A program made the translations under genes and the position numbers. A DNA stretch of 64,000 bases from Clostridia bacterium (GTDB lineage: Bacteria; Bacillota; Clostridia; UMGS1840): assembly GCA_017936745.1 (NCBI GenBank), contig JAGBEY010000014.1, forward strand, positions 1 to 64,000. Reading direction: 5' to 3'. Every line of letters starts with the position of its first letter. Position 1 is the stretch's first letter. Positions 36,165 to 45,624 of this stretch are shown one piece after another. A model generated the notes under the pieces. The model ran no database searches. It saw nothing but the letters and a program-made list of their open reading frames with translations, and had not been told where the DNA came from.

Positions 36165-38072
36165 TTATTCACCTAATAATGCATCTAAGTAAGGCTGGAA
36201 TGCTTCGGTACAAGCATCTTCAAATGCTTTTACGTCTACAATAGAATTCATGGATGCTTCCAGCTCTGCCCATCTGTCTTCAAATTCGCCGGGTTTTGCA
36301 CCTAAAGCGATACGGATTTTGGATTCCCACTGTTCTCTTGCAGACCAGAATTCAACAACTTCCGGAATATCAGCATAGATAGAGGACCAAATCTGTGTGG
36401 GCGGATATGCAACTACATTTTCAACATGCTTAGAGGTGGGCGGGAATCTGAATGCACCGTCGCCGGTTAAAGAATAGAGGAAGGTACGGTTGTAAATGGG
36501 GGGATACCATTTGGTGGTAGCCAGCGGATAAATTGGGAATTCGGAACCGGAGGTATCACCTAAGCCCAGAGTTTCAGTGCTTTCCAGAGCAGTATCGTCA
36601 TTTTCTAAGAAGTAACGGTTAAATCTTTCGTCGTTGTATTTTCTGATGGTTCTGCCATTTTCATCAGTTTCTTCATGCCAGATATCAGATGCAGTTTCCT
36701 GGGGACCCCAAGCTGCGATTTCTTCCCATTCATCAGTATACTGAACGTCGATCCAGTGTAAGTACTGATATACCTGAGCTTCGGTCATAGAAGTGGTCAG
36801 AGCCAGAGAGCTCATCCACATAGTTCTTTCAGTAAATGCGGGATATTCTTCTTTGTTGGGAATCTGCATGATTAAAGGACGGAATCTGAAGGATTTTCCT
36901 GCTTCTTCCAATTCCTGGTTGATAGGACCTGCCTGACCAAAGGAGTTCAGTGCAACGATTGCATACTGACCGTTCATTGCTTTTTCTTTGTACAGGTTGG
37001 TGGGCTGTGCTAAAGATTCAGATTCGATAACTTCGTCATTTAACAACTGGTTTTCTAATCTTGCGGTTTCTTTTACAGTGTCAGATAACAAGAACAGTTC
37101 ATAACGTTTGGTTTTCCAGTTGATGGTACCGGAATAGTTGTGGTTTTTGTAACCCATCAGTTCAGAACCGAACTGAGATAATGCTAACCAGTTGTCACCA
37201 CCGTTGTAACCGAAGGGATAAACGGTTTTGTTGCCTTCTTTGTAGCCTTTTTCCTGGATACCATACATAAACTTAACCAAATCTTCGGTAGAATAAATCG
37301 GTACATCCAGCATCAGGTCGCCTAAAGGAGCATTGGTTTCTTCTGCAAGAGCTTTCAGTTCTTCCCAGGTTTTTGCTTCGGGGAAGAAGTCTTTCAAAAT
37401 GTCGTCACGAACATATAAGCACTGGGTGGATAAGAAGGTAACATCAGTTTCATATTTCAAACCGGTTTCTCTGATGTAGTTGATTTCTTCTTCGGTGTAA
37501 CCGGAAAAATCATCGGTTACAGCGGTGAAGGGTTCGTCATAGCTTACATGAATTGCATAGGGGATACCGATGATGTAACCATCTTTATCGGTAAATGCAT
37601 CCCAGCAATCTTTCGGAGTTCTTGCCCACAGGTTGGGAGCAACTTTCTGAATCATTTCAGGAGTCAGCTTATAAAGAACTTCCAGTTCGTCCAGCTTGTT
37701 GAAGTGAGCAGGACCCTGGAATGCACCACAGAATACAACGTGGGGCATATTTTCGCCAACAACCAGTCTGGTCAGTTTAGCGTCCCAGGAACCACCGTCG
37801 TTTCCGTAGATGTTTTTGTAGGAAACGTTGGTTTTGGCTTCCAACCAGTCACGGGTTACATCGGTAGCACCGGTGTCAACACCCATAGCATAGTCGGTAC
37901 CCTGAGTGTTCCAGCCTACAACTTCAAACATTTCATCGGGTACAATGTAATTGCCGTTTTCGTCAAAAAATTCTGCGGAGTTAGTATCTGTCGGCTTGTT
38001 ATCACAAGCTGCCAGAGACAACGCCATTAGCGCTACCATCAGTAACGCAATGAGTCTTTTCATGGTTTTCAT
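36165..38072 (-). CDS. Sugar ABC transporter substrate-binding lipoprotein (LplA-like)
   Basis: 635 aa, at the large end of extracellular solute-binding proteins, as for LplA/YtcQ types that bind oligosaccharides. Signal MKTMKRLIALLMVALMALSLAAC with lipobox LAAC gives a lipid-anchored Cys23. The mature protein has periplasmic-binding-type segments (LMLDVPIYSTEDLVKFMYG, GQYAIVALNSFGQAG, WMSSLALTTSMTEAQVYQYL). It lies directly downstream of two matching permease genes and upstream of the SLH beta-helix gene, fitting capture of the products made at the surface. The ATPase is not encoded nearby; such systems commonly use a shared MsmX-type ATPase. Ribosome site AAGGAG, 8 bases upstream. Confidence 0.9.
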   Translation of the reverse strand: MKTMKRLIALLMVALMALSLAACDNKPTDTNSAEFFDENGNYIVPDEMFEVVGWNTQGTDYAMGVDTGATDVTRDWLEAKTNVSYKNIYGNDGGSWDAKLTRLVVGENMPHVVFCGAFQGPAHFNKLDELEVLYKLTPEMIQKVAPNLWARTPKDCWDAFTDKDGYIIGIPYAIHVSYDEPFTAVTDDFSGYTEEEINYIRETGLKYETDVTFLSTQCLYVRDDILKDFFPEAKTWEELKALAEETNAPLGDLMLDVPIYSTEDLVKFMYGIQEKGYKEGNKTVYPFGYNGGDNWLALSQFGSELMGYKNHNYSGTINWKTKRYELFLLSDTVKETARLENQLLNDEVIESESLAQPTNLYKEKAMNGQYAIVALNSFGQAGPINQELEEAGKSFRFRPLIMQIPNKEEYPAFTERTMWMSSLALTTSMTEAQVYQYLHWIDVQYTDEWEEIAAWGPQETASDIWHEETDENGRTIRKYNDERFNRYFLENDDTALESTETLGLGDTSGSEFPIYPLATTKWYPPIYNRTFLYSLTGDGAFRFPPTSKHVENVVAYPPTQIWSSIYADIPEVVEFWSAREQWESKIRIALGAKPGEFEDRWAELEASMNSIVDVKAFEDACTEAFQPYLDALLGE

Positions 38073-38125
38073 AGTGTTTTCTCCTTTTTATATGTATTTT
38101 TATTTTACAAAGTAGAAAATGTTGT

Positions 38126-38157
38126 TTGCTATATATATATATATAATAGTATAGCAA
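38126..38157 (-). terminator. AT-rich hairpin between permease and binding-protein genes
   Basis: TTGCTATA (38126-38133) pairs with TATAGCAA (38150-38157) around an alternating AT run. It lies in the 95-bp gap upstream of the binding-protein gene and could be a processing or stabilising element that gives more binding protein than permease. That function is inferred. Confidence 0.4.
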
Positions 38158-38167
38158 TTTTTGAGGT

Positions 38168-39058
38168 TTAGCCTTTTACTGCACCAAGGTTGATACCTTT
38201 GATGAAGTATTTCTGCAAGAAGGGATAAACCATCAGAATCGGAAGTGTGGTAACAATCAATGTTGCCGCCTTTACCGTATCCCCGGTAACCTGAGCCTTA
38301 ACCTGCTGACCCTTGGACATGGTCTGCTGCATAGACATAGAGTTTGCAAGCTCTGCTTCTTTTACCAAACGCATCATCAAATACTGCAGGGTATGCAGCT
38401 CACGGTCGGTAATATAGGTAAGGGTTGTGGTCCAGTCGTTCCAAGCACCAACGGAAATCCAAAGTGCAACGCAGGCTACAACCGGCAGAGACATGGGGAA
38501 AATAATACGGAACATAATGGTAAAATCGTTTGCACCGTCTATCTTCGCACTTTCTTCCATTTCCGGAGGAAGCTCCTGCAGGAAGGAACGGATAATAACC
38601 ATGTTATAGAATGCGAATAATCCGGGAAGAATGTATACCCAGAAGTTATTGATTAACCCTAAGTTTTTCATATTGATATAGGTAGGGATTGTTCCAACAG
38701 GAATATAGCTGGGAAGCATTAAAAACAGTGTCAGCTGTTTTCTGTAGGGTAAGCCTCTTCTGGTTAAACCGTAAGCTGCAGCATAGGTAACCAACAGGCC
38801 GAGAAGAGTTGCAAGGATTACTCTCAATACAGAAATTTTTGCTGCATCCAGGAAGTTGGGGTTTGAAAATACGGTTCTGTAGTTTTCAAAGGTGAACTCT
38901 CTGGGGAAAATGGTGATACCACCACTGATAGCATCCATACCGTCGTTAAGGGATATTGCCAGCTGATTTAAATAAGGATAAACCGAAATAACACAGATCA
39001 GCACCATGATGATTGTATTGATTGCGGTAAATAATTTTTCGCCAAAACTTCTTTTCAT
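38168..39058 (-). CDS. Carbohydrate ABC transporter permease (LplC/YtcP type)
   Basis: A 296-aa inner-membrane subunit with six predicted helices, of the sugar-transport MalG-like permease family. The EAA coupling loop, which contacts the ATPase, is clear near residues 180-200 (EESAKIDGANDFTIMFRIIFP). The N-terminus (TAINTIIMVLICVISVYPYLNQLAISLND) and the C-terminus (QKYFIKGINLGAVKG) match the LplC/YtcP subgroup, which works with LplB-type partners on oligosaccharides. It is 18 bp downstream of the LplB-like gene, in one operon. Confidence 0.94.
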   Translation of the reverse strand: MKRSFGEKLFTAINTIIMVLICVISVYPYLNQLAISLNDGMDAISGGITIFPREFTFENYRTVFSNPNFLDAAKISVLRVILATLLGLLVTYAAAYGLTRRGLPYRKQLTLFLMLPSYIPVGTIPTYINMKNLGLINNFWVYILPGLFAFYNMVIIRSFLQELPPEMEESAKIDGANDFTIMFRIIFPMSLPVVACVALWISVGAWNDWTTTLTYITDRELHTLQYLMMRLVKEAELANSMSMQQTMSKGQQVKAQVTGDTVKAATLIVTTLPILMVYPFLQKYFIKGINLGAVKG

Positions 39059-39076
39059 CTGTTCTCTACCTCCTTC

Positions 39077-40033
39077 TTACCAGATGCTCTGCTCGGTGAT
39101 TTTCTTGGAAATCCAGTTTGCAGTGACAACCAAGATTAAGCTAACCACACCCTGGAACAAACCGAATGCTGTGGTGGGAGAATATTTACCGCCCATAATA
39201 CCCTGTCTATAAACGATAGTACCGATTACTTCGTTTTCCAGCTGAGTAAATGCATTCTGTAAGCCGTACACCTGTTCAAAGTTAACATTGACAAGACCGC
39301 CCAGAGACATAATCAGAACAATTACCATTGTGGGCTTAATAGAAGGCAGAGTAATATGCCAAACCTGTTTCCACTTGCCGCAACCGTCGATACTTGCTGC
39401 TTCGTAAAGACCCGGGTCAATTCCGGTGATGGCTGCAAGGAATACAACGGAGGAATAACCTACGCTCTTCCACAAGTGGGAAACGAACATAATTTCCAGG
39501 AACAATTCAGATTTCATCAGCGGGTTTACCGGTTCCCAGTTTTCAAACAAAGCACCCATTAACTGGTTGAAGGGGCCTTCCTTTGCCAGGAAGGTGTATA
39601 CCAGACCGATTACCGCAATCCAGGAAAGGAAGTGCGGGAAGTATGCGATAGTCTGCGATACTTTTTTAAACCATTTACTTCTGATTTCATTAAACATCAG
39701 CGCTAAGATAATCGGGAAAGGATAGCCGCCGAACAGAATAACCAGACCAAACCAGATGGTATTCTTTACAGCCTTGAACATTTCGGGATTTTTGAAGATT
39801 GCCATAAAATGCTCCATCCCGTGATGTGCTGCCCAGGGGCTTCCCCAGATACCCAGCTTAACATCAAAGTTTTTAAACGCCATAATGATACCGTACATCG
39901 GCAGGTAAGAAAAGATGATAGCCGAAACAATTGCAGGCAAGATCATCAAATAAGCTCCGCTGTACTTCTTAAGGTTATCCACAAAGCCGCGTTTTTTCTT
40001 TGTGACCAAAGTTTGTTCCATTGTTTTTTCCAT
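39077..40033 (-). CDS. Carbohydrate ABC transporter permease (LplB/YteP type)
   Basis: 318 aa from the ATG at 40033, chosen because the usual LplB N-terminus (a Lys/Arg-rich stretch then YLMILPAIVSAIIFSYLPMYGIIMAFKNF) follows directly. Upstream in-frame ATGs would add an unlikely basic tail. There are six predicted transmembrane helices. The EAA loop is YEAASIDGCGKWKQVWHITLP near residue 210. With the LplC-like permease it forms the membrane channel of an oligosaccharide importer. It is the first gene of the transporter operon and is transcribed divergently from the DUF4091/two-component operon. Confidence 0.92.
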   Translation of the reverse strand: MEKTMEQTLVTKKKRGFVDNLKKYSGAYLMILPAIVSAIIFSYLPMYGIIMAFKNFDVKLGIWGSPWAAHHGMEHFMAIFKNPEMFKAVKNTIWFGLVILFGGYPFPIILALMFNEIRSKWFKKVSQTIAYFPHFLSWIAVIGLVYTFLAKEGPFNQLMGALFENWEPVNPLMKSELFLEIMFVSHLWKSVGYSSVVFLAAITGIDPGLYEAASIDGCGKWKQVWHITLPSIKPTMVIVLIMSLGGLVNVNFEQVYGLQNAFTQLENEVIGTIVYRQGIMGGKYSPTTAFGLFQGVVSLILVVTANWISKKITEQSIW

Positions 40034-40259
40034 TTTTCGCTCATTCCACCTTACATTGTATTTTCTCTTTGGAACACATTGCATCTGACCCGACCGTTTT
40101 TGCACTGTTATGTAACGACAAAACGGACAATGCCTGTCTCTTTCCCAAAAACACAGCTTTGTCCTTCCCGGCAGAACCGGTTACTCTTTTGGAGTTTTTT
40201 GTCGATATTCGCAGACAAAATGTAGGTTTAGTCAAACACAACCATTTTGTTTTGTCTAT

Positions 40260-40288
40260 ATTATACAAAAAAAATCGCTTTTTGTGAA
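40260..40288 (-). promoter_or_regulatory. Promoter of the transporter and beta-helix operon
   Basis: On the minus strand, -35 TTCACA (40288-40283), a 17-base spacer and consensus -10 TATAAT (40265-40260), giving a leader of about 220 bases before lplB. The leader and the rest of the 40034-40614 gap show no gene. A YesN-type activator could bind here, but I cannot define its site. Confidence 0.65.
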
Positions 40289-40526
40289 CCCATAATATGC
40301 TTTTTTTGTGTGCGAAAATGTGCTTTTTTCACTTGGAAAAATCACTTTTTTCACCTTTGTTTCAGCACATTTTCGGAAAGTCGCAAAAATCGGAAACGAA
40401 AACACGGAAAATTTCCCTGTATTTTAAATAAATGGAATTTTATGCCATAACAGAACTTTTTTCTTCTCAAACCGTCTTTTTCTGGAGAAAATCATATTTT
40501 AAGGGTGTGAAAAAGCAAATTTTAGG

Positions 40527-40555
40527 TTTACAAATTCCGGATTATAAATTATACT
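40527..40555 (+). promoter_or_regulatory. Promoter of the DUF4091/two-component operon
   Basis: -35 TTTACA (40527-40532), a 17-base spacer and -10 TATACT (40550-40555). The predicted start near 40562 lies downstream of the first possible ATG (40432) and supports translation from 40615. Confidence 0.65.
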
Positions 40556-40614
40556 GGTACAAGAATAAATATATTGGTTTGTTTGTAACCTTTATGCCGA
40601 AAGGACGGAAAATT

Positions 40615-42297
40615 ATGGCAAATTATCAACTGAAACTGAAACAGGTTTCCTCTCTGGAAAAAGTATTTTTTGATAAAGAACCCACTCTGGATGCTATCCG
40701 GTGCGGCTCTGCTTTAAAAGGAGAAGAATATTCCTATCAGATTGCATTCACAAAAGTGTTCAAGGCTGACTGGTGGACTGCGAGAAGCGATTTGAAGGTC
40801 AGTGTTAATTCCGAACTGGCACCTTATATCACCTTAAGAAAGGTAAGAAATGTACCGGTAGAGCTTGCTGCTTTTCCGCCGAAAAATGATACAGGCTACT
40901 ATTCGCTGGAATCCGGAATGTATCCCGACCCGCTGATGCCGATTGATGAAAACAATCCCCTCTACGCTGTCTGCCACAAATGGCACGCAGTATGGGTCAG
41001 CGTGCGTGTTCCTGAGGATTGCAAGCCGGGTGTGTATCCCATCGAAGTAACATTTGAGGGAACCGACCCCGAGGACGATTATAAAACCTCGGCTGTTTTC
41101 AACTTAGAAGTAATTGATATGAAGCTTCCCAAGCAAGAGCTGATTTTTACTCAGTGGTTCCACTGCGACTGTATTGCAGACCTGCACGGAGCAGAAATTT
41201 TCTCTGAAAAGCACTGGGAAATGATTGAAAAATATATCCGTGTGGCGGTGGACAACGGCATCAATATGCTGCTTACTCCGCTCTTTACTCCCCCCCTTGA
41301 CACAGCGTATCTTGCTGAGAGAAAAACCGTTCAGCTGGTGGATTGCTTCTCAGACAACGGCAAATATTCTTTCAAGTTTGATAAATTGGACAGATGGATT
41401 GACATTTGTCTTAAAAACGGCGTACAATATTTTGAAATGTCGCATCTGTTTACCCAATGGGGCGCAGTGCATACCCCCAAAATTGTAGTAATTGCAGACG
41501 GCAAGGAAGAAAAACGCTTTGGCTGGCACATGGAAGCAAAAACGCCGGAATACAAAGAATTTATTGATGCAATGATGCCGGAGCTGGTTGCATTCTTAAA
41601 AGCAAAAGGAGTGCAGGACAGAGTATATTTCCATGTATCAGACGAGCCCTTCTTAAGCTTAGGCCATTTAGAATCCTACAAATACGCACAGGAACTGATT
41701 GCTCCTTACACCAAAGGCTTCAAAATGCTGGATGCCTTGTCTGATATTGACTTCTATAAAGAAGGCCTGGTAAACACCCCCGTTCCCGCCAGCGACCGTA
41801 TGGATAAATTCTTAGAAGAAGATATTGAAAACCGTTGGGTTTACTATTGTTCTGCTCAGGCAAAGGATGTGTCTAACCGGTTTTTGTCTCAGCCTTCTGC
41901 AAGAAACAGAATTATGGGAACCCAGATGTTTAAATTTGATTGTGTGGGATTCCTGCATTGGGGCTTTAACTATTTCTACTCCATTTTGTCTAAAGGAATC
42001 ATCAACCCCTTTGAAACCGTAGATTCCGGGGGAGCTTTCCCCGCAGGGGATGCATTCAGCGTGTATCCCTACGGTGACGAAGTGGTGGAAAGCATTCGTC
42101 TGAAGGTCTTTAAAGACGGCATTCAGGACTATACTGCAATGCACCTTCTGGCAAGCTACAAGGGTAAAGATTTTGTTGTAAATATCATCGAGGAAGAAGC
42201 CGGTCAGGAAATTCGTTTTGACAGCTTCCCCTATTTCGGAGACTATATTCTCCGCTACCGCGAACGAATCAACCAAGAACTGAAAAAGCTGGTATAA
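40615..42297 (+). CDS. GH123/DUF4091-type glycosidase, cytoplasmic
   Basis: 560 aa from the ATG at 40615, with an AAAGGACGG ribosome site 9 bases upstream and the promoter just before. An N-terminal beta-sandwich (VWVSVRVPEDCKPGVYPIEV near 125) precedes a TIM-barrel. The C-terminus has the DUF4091 block (GFLHWGFNYFYS, FPAGDAFSVYP). The adjacent Asp343-Glu344 pair in YFHVSDEPF matches the acid pair used by GH123 beta-N-acetylgalactosaminidases, which work by substrate assistance. No signal peptide is present, so it likely trims imported oligosaccharides alongside GH89. A beta-GalNAc specificity is inferred; DUF4091 enzymes are not all characterised. Confidence 0.85.
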   Translation: MANYQLKLKQVSSLEKVFFDKEPTLDAIRCGSALKGEEYSYQIAFTKVFKADWWTARSDLKVSVNSELAPYITLRKVRNVPVELAAFPPKNDTGYYSLESGMYPDPLMPIDENNPLYAVCHKWHAVWVSVRVPEDCKPGVYPIEVTFEGTDPEDDYKTSAVFNLEVIDMKLPKQELIFTQWFHCDCIADLHGAEIFSEKHWEMIEKYIRVAVDNGINMLLTPLFTPPLDTAYLAERKTVQLVDCFSDNGKYSFKFDKLDRWIDICLKNGVQYFEMSHLFTQWGAVHTPKIVVIADGKEEKRFGWHMEAKTPEYKEFIDAMMPELVAFLKAKGVQDRVYFHVSDEPFLSLGHLESYKYAQELIAPYTKGFKMLDALSDIDFYKEGLVNTPVPASDRMDKFLEEDIENRWVYYCSAQAKDVSNRFLSQPSARNRIMGTQMFKFDCVGFLHWGFNYFYSILSKGIINPFETVDSGGAFPAGDAFSVYPYGDEVVESIRLKVFKDGIQDYTAMHLLASYKGKDFVVNIIEEEAGQEIRFDSFPYFGDYILRYRERINQELKKLV

Positions 42298-42363
42298 CCT
42301 GAAAACAATGTACATCGAATGCCTTTTCGGACGATAATAAACCGAATAAAAAGAGGGTTTCTT

Positions 42364-43917
42364 ATGTATAAAATTCTCCTGGTAGATGACAATGCCATGC
42401 ATCTGCAAAGCCTGCTCAGCTATATTGAGCCAGAAAAATTTAATATCAGCGGTATCAAAATTTCTCAGAGCAGCCGTGAGGCAGTTGAAATTTGCAAGGA
42501 CTATAAGCCCGATGTGGTAATAACCGACATTTCCATGCCGGAAATGGACGGCATAGAAATGACCAGAGAAATCAGAAAGCTGGGGATAGAAACCCAATTT
42601 ATCTACATCAGCTGCTACGATGATGTGGCCTATTTCAAAAGTGCCATTGAAAATGAGGTTCTGGCATACCTGATGAAGCCCATCATCCCTGAGGAGCTGA
42701 ATGCCGCACTGTCAAAAGCCATTGAAAAAGCAGCAAAAAACACCGAAACCGCCAACGGCTTGCTGGTGAGCCGGGAAAACTTTATCTATCGTCTGTTATC
42801 CTCAGAAAATCTCACCATTGCTTACGTGCACGAGGCAGCAAGCGCTCTTTTAATGCAGGAATTTACCCATTTTATTCTGGTAAAGGCAAAATTTCTGGAC
42901 ACCACAACCGATGTGTTTTCCGCTTATCAGGATTTAAGAGAATTTCCGGGAATTGAAAAAACCCAGATTGTTCCTGTGATTCTGCCCGATTCGGGGAACG
43001 GTATGCTGATTTTATTTATGAGTAAATCCCTCACCGGTTTTCAGGAATCGGTACGGCGGTTTGTTTGCCGGAAAATCAAATCTCTGTTTGATAACTATGC
43101 TGTTACGGTAAAAGCAGGTGCCTCCGACCTGGGCAGCAACCTGTTTGAGCTGAAAATGCTGCAAAAGCAGGCGGAAGAAGCCTTGAAAACCAATCTGGAG
43201 CTGATTCGCTCCGACTATATTGCCCATTCAGACATTTCCCTGAAAACCTCGGAATTCAACTTCCTTGCCTACAACGAGAATGTTGCCGAGCTGGTGCGTG
43301 CCGATGTGCAGCCCGCGGAAATCAATCAGTTTCTCAAAACCTTTCATTCCAAAGAGTTTGAATATGACGAAACTCTGCTTCGTGAGCTGTATCTTACCAC
43401 CATTTCTGCCATGCAGACGGTGCTTTTAAAGCAGGGCATTGACATTGCACAAATTCTGGGAAGAAAAGATTTGTCGTATCATAAAATTGACCGTTTTGTG
43501 GATTTGGAGCATTTCTTAAACTGGTTAAAAAACATTCTCTCCTTAACGGGAGAATATCTGAAAAATTACAAGGGAAAAAGTCAGTTTGCCCTTGTGCAGA
43601 AAACCATCAACTATATTCACGAAAATTATTCCACAATTTCCTCCATTGAGGAAATTGCCTCCAAGCTGTTCGTCAGCTACAGTCACTTAAGAAATGTGTT
43701 CAAAAAAGAGCTGGGAATCACCATTTACGATTTTCTGCTTTCCGTTCGTATGGAGGAAGCAAAAAATCTTTTGACCACCACCAAAATGAACCTTTCGCAG
43801 ATTGCCTACAAGGTGGGCTACAGTGACTACGATTATTTCAAAACCGTGTTTGCAAAATATAACGGAATTACTCCCAGAGAATACCAGCAGGCAAACGGAA
43901 TATCAAACGAAGAATAA
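42364..43917 (+). CDS. YesN-type response regulator with AraC DNA-binding domain
   Basis: 517 aa from the ATG at 42364, with an AGAGGG ribosome site; the in-frame ATG at 42319 has none. An N-terminal receiver domain shows LLVDDN and phospho-acceptor Asp55 in VVITDISMPEMDG, with the switch Lys in AYLMKPI. A middle linker region (about 130-410) is followed by a C-terminal AraC/XylS double helix-turn-helix (IHENYSTISSIEEIASKLFVS..., MNLSQIAYKVGYSDYDYFKTVF). This class activates nearby sugar-uptake operons on cue from a YesM-type kinase. The transporter operon diverging at 40.1 kb is the obvious target. Confidence 0.93.
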   Translation: MYKILLVDDNAMHLQSLLSYIEPEKFNISGIKISQSSREAVEICKDYKPDVVITDISMPEMDGIEMTREIRKLGIETQFIYISCYDDVAYFKSAIENEVLAYLMKPIIPEELNAALSKAIEKAAKNTETANGLLVSRENFIYRLLSSENLTIAYVHEAASALLMQEFTHFILVKAKFLDTTTDVFSAYQDLREFPGIEKTQIVPVILPDSGNGMLILFMSKSLTGFQESVRRFVCRKIKSLFDNYAVTVKAGASDLGSNLFELKMLQKQAEEALKTNLELIRSDYIAHSDISLKTSEFNFLAYNENVAELVRADVQPAEINQFLKTFHSKEFEYDETLLRELYLTTISAMQTVLLKQGIDIAQILGRKDLSYHKIDRFVDLEHFLNWLKNILSLTGEYLKNYKGKSQFALVQKTINYIHENYSTISSIEEIASKLFVSYSHLRNVFKKELGITIYDFLLSVRMEEAKNLLTTTKMNLSQIAYKVGYSDYDYFKTVFAKYNGITPREYQQANGISNEE

Positions 43918-43925
43918 CAAAGCCG

Positions 43926-43959
43926 CTTCCCTTTTTCTTAAAAAAATGAGAAAGGGAAG
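43926..43959 (+). terminator. Intercistronic hairpin between regulator and kinase
   Basis: CTTCCCTTTTTC pairs with GAGAAAGGGAAG (one G-T pair) around an A-rich loop, followed by CCTTTTA. It is probably a partial terminator or stabiliser that lowers kinase expression relative to the regulator. Confidence 0.45.
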
Positions 43960-43981
43960 TCCTTTTATATGAGGTGAGCCT

Positions 43982-45580
43982 ATGTCGGAAAAACGACCTG
44001 AAAAAAGCAGTCTGATTCATAAAATTTTACGCAATAATCTCTTGATTATCGGCTTTTTTGTTGTGCTCATCTGGACATATGCTACCGTTTCGCTTTGCTA
44101 TAATACCTATCACAAAGAAATGGAAAAACACGAAACTGCCGTGAATGAATATGCCGACTTAGCACGGGAAACCATCAGCACTGCGATAACACATTCGGAA
44201 CATATCGTACGTTCCAATTATATTTCAGAAAACCTCAACCGAACCGATTTGTCTGTCACCGAGATGCTGGAATTTTTCGACCACTCAGAGGAAATTCTCT
44301 CCCCTATCTCCGGTGTTTACGGCACAGTCCGCATTTTTCATACCAACGACAGGCTGTATGAAGCAAGGCGTTTCAGCCATCTGGACAATCTCCGTGATAA
44401 GTCCGAAATCTGTAAGCAGCTCAATTTCACAAAAAGTGCCATTATTGTTGTGAAAGACACATCTTCCCCCTACACCTCCAATGTAATTATGTACCGTCAG
44501 ATTCAGGATGAGCCTCTATGCATCCTGGAATATCCCATCATTTTAGACGGACTGTTCCCCTCTGCTTACCCTGTTTCGGTTGTTTCTCCGCATACAACCC
44601 AAACAAACGAAAACAATTACTTTTACGCTCCTATCAGCAATGACCTTACCTGTGTGATGGAAATTCCCGAAAAAGAAGTAAAAAAAGTGGTGTTATCCGT
44701 TTTCCTTATGTGTTTGCTTATCTTGCTTTTCATCGGTGTTCTGATTTTGCAGATTTCCCGGCGAACGGCAAAGAAAACCATACGGGAAATCAATCAATTT
44801 ATGGAAAATCTTGCCGGAGAAACTCTGCTGTATGACGATAAGTTTTTCCACACCACTTACGATTTGTATGAGCTGAACATCATCAAAAAAACCCTGCAAA
44901 AGCTGGCACTGGAAGTTCAGCATTATGCCGAAGCAATCAAAAATGCAGAGCTGGAAAATAAGGAACTGGAAATGGAGCTTCTTTCCATGCAGCTTGACCC
45001 CCATATGCTCTACAATTCCTTGGCTGCAATCCGTTTGGACGCTTACCAGGTGCAGCATCAGAAAATTATTGACTTAATTGACAATATGGTGCTGTATTAC
45101 CGCAACATTCTGAAAAAAGACCGTAAATTTATCTCTGTGGAGCAGGAAATGGAATCCATCCGCAAGTATCTCTACATCAACGAGCTATCTCACGAAAAAA
45201 AATATCCGCTGGAGGTTCAGATTGCAGAGTCGCTCACAAATATGAAGATTCCCCCTCAGATTTTACATACCTTTGTGGAAAACTGCATTGTTCACGGCTT
45301 ATCGGGAAACCAGAAGGATTGCCTTATCCGCATCCGGATGAGCGAAGCTGACGGCTTTGTGATTACCGAAATTTTTGACAACGGCTACGGCATTTCCCAC
45401 GAAATGCTGACCAAGCTGAATTCCGGGTCGCTTGGGGGTCGCCATATCGGTGTTTCCAACGCGTTAAAACGCCTGAAGCTGATTTACGGGGAGGAAAGCT
45501 CCATCCACTTTGACAGTGAAAAAAATGCTTACACCAAGGTTACCATCCGATTCCCCCGTCTTGATGACAAGGAGCAATAA
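43982..45580 (+). CDS. YesM-type sensor histidine kinase
   Basis: A 532-aa membrane kinase. The first helix (NLLIIGFFVVLIWTYATVSL, about 17-38) and the second (VLSVFLMCLLILLFIGVLIL, near 240) enclose an extracellular sensor domain of about 200 residues. A HAMP-like linker and coiled coil (NAELENKELEMELLSMQ) precede the His_kinase block, with His341 in LDPHMLYNSLAAIRLD. The HATPase domain shows HTFVENCIVHGL and FDNGYGIS. The usual PHFLYN motif reads PHMLYN here. It should sense an extracellular sugar ligand and phosphorylate the preceding regulator. Ribosome site GAGGTG. Confidence 0.93.
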   Translation: MSEKRPEKSSLIHKILRNNLLIIGFFVVLIWTYATVSLCYNTYHKEMEKHETAVNEYADLARETISTAITHSEHIVRSNYISENLNRTDLSVTEMLEFFDHSEEILSPISGVYGTVRIFHTNDRLYEARRFSHLDNLRDKSEICKQLNFTKSAIIVVKDTSSPYTSNVIMYRQIQDEPLCILEYPIILDGLFPSAYPVSVVSPHTTQTNENNYFYAPISNDLTCVMEIPEKEVKKVVLSVFLMCLLILLFIGVLILQISRRTAKKTIREINQFMENLAGETLLYDDKFFHTTYDLYELNIIKKTLQKLALEVQHYAEAIKNAELENKELEMELLSMQLDPHMLYNSLAAIRLDAYQVQHQKIIDLIDNMVLYYRNILKKDRKFISVEQEMESIRKYLYINELSHEKKYPLEVQIAESLTNMKIPPQILHTFVENCIVHGLSGNQKDCLIRIRMSEADGFVITEIFDNGYGISHEMLTKLNSGSLGGRHIGVSNALKRLKLIYGEESSIHFDSEKNAYTKVTIRFPRLDDKEQ

Positions 45581-45595
45581 TTTCCCGTTATTTTT

Positions 45596-45624
45596 GAATA
45601 TTTGAAAACCGCCTCTCATATATT
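45596..45624 (+). promoter_or_regulatory. Sigma-E-type sporulation promoter of spoIIID
   Basis: GAATATT (45596-45602), a 14-base spacer and CATATATT (45617-45624) closely match the Bacillus sigma-E consensus (-35 KMATATT, -10 CATACAMT, spacing 14-15). In Bacillus subtilis spoIIID is a sigma-E gene, so the match is functionally consistent. The -10 overlaps the left arm of the hairpin at 45612-45660. Confidence 0.7.

Noticed and set aside
40432-40614. N-terminal 61 residues in front of the DUF4091 enzyme
   Set aside because: A good promoter (40527-40555) lies inside this stretch, and an AAAGGACGG site precedes the ATG at 40615.
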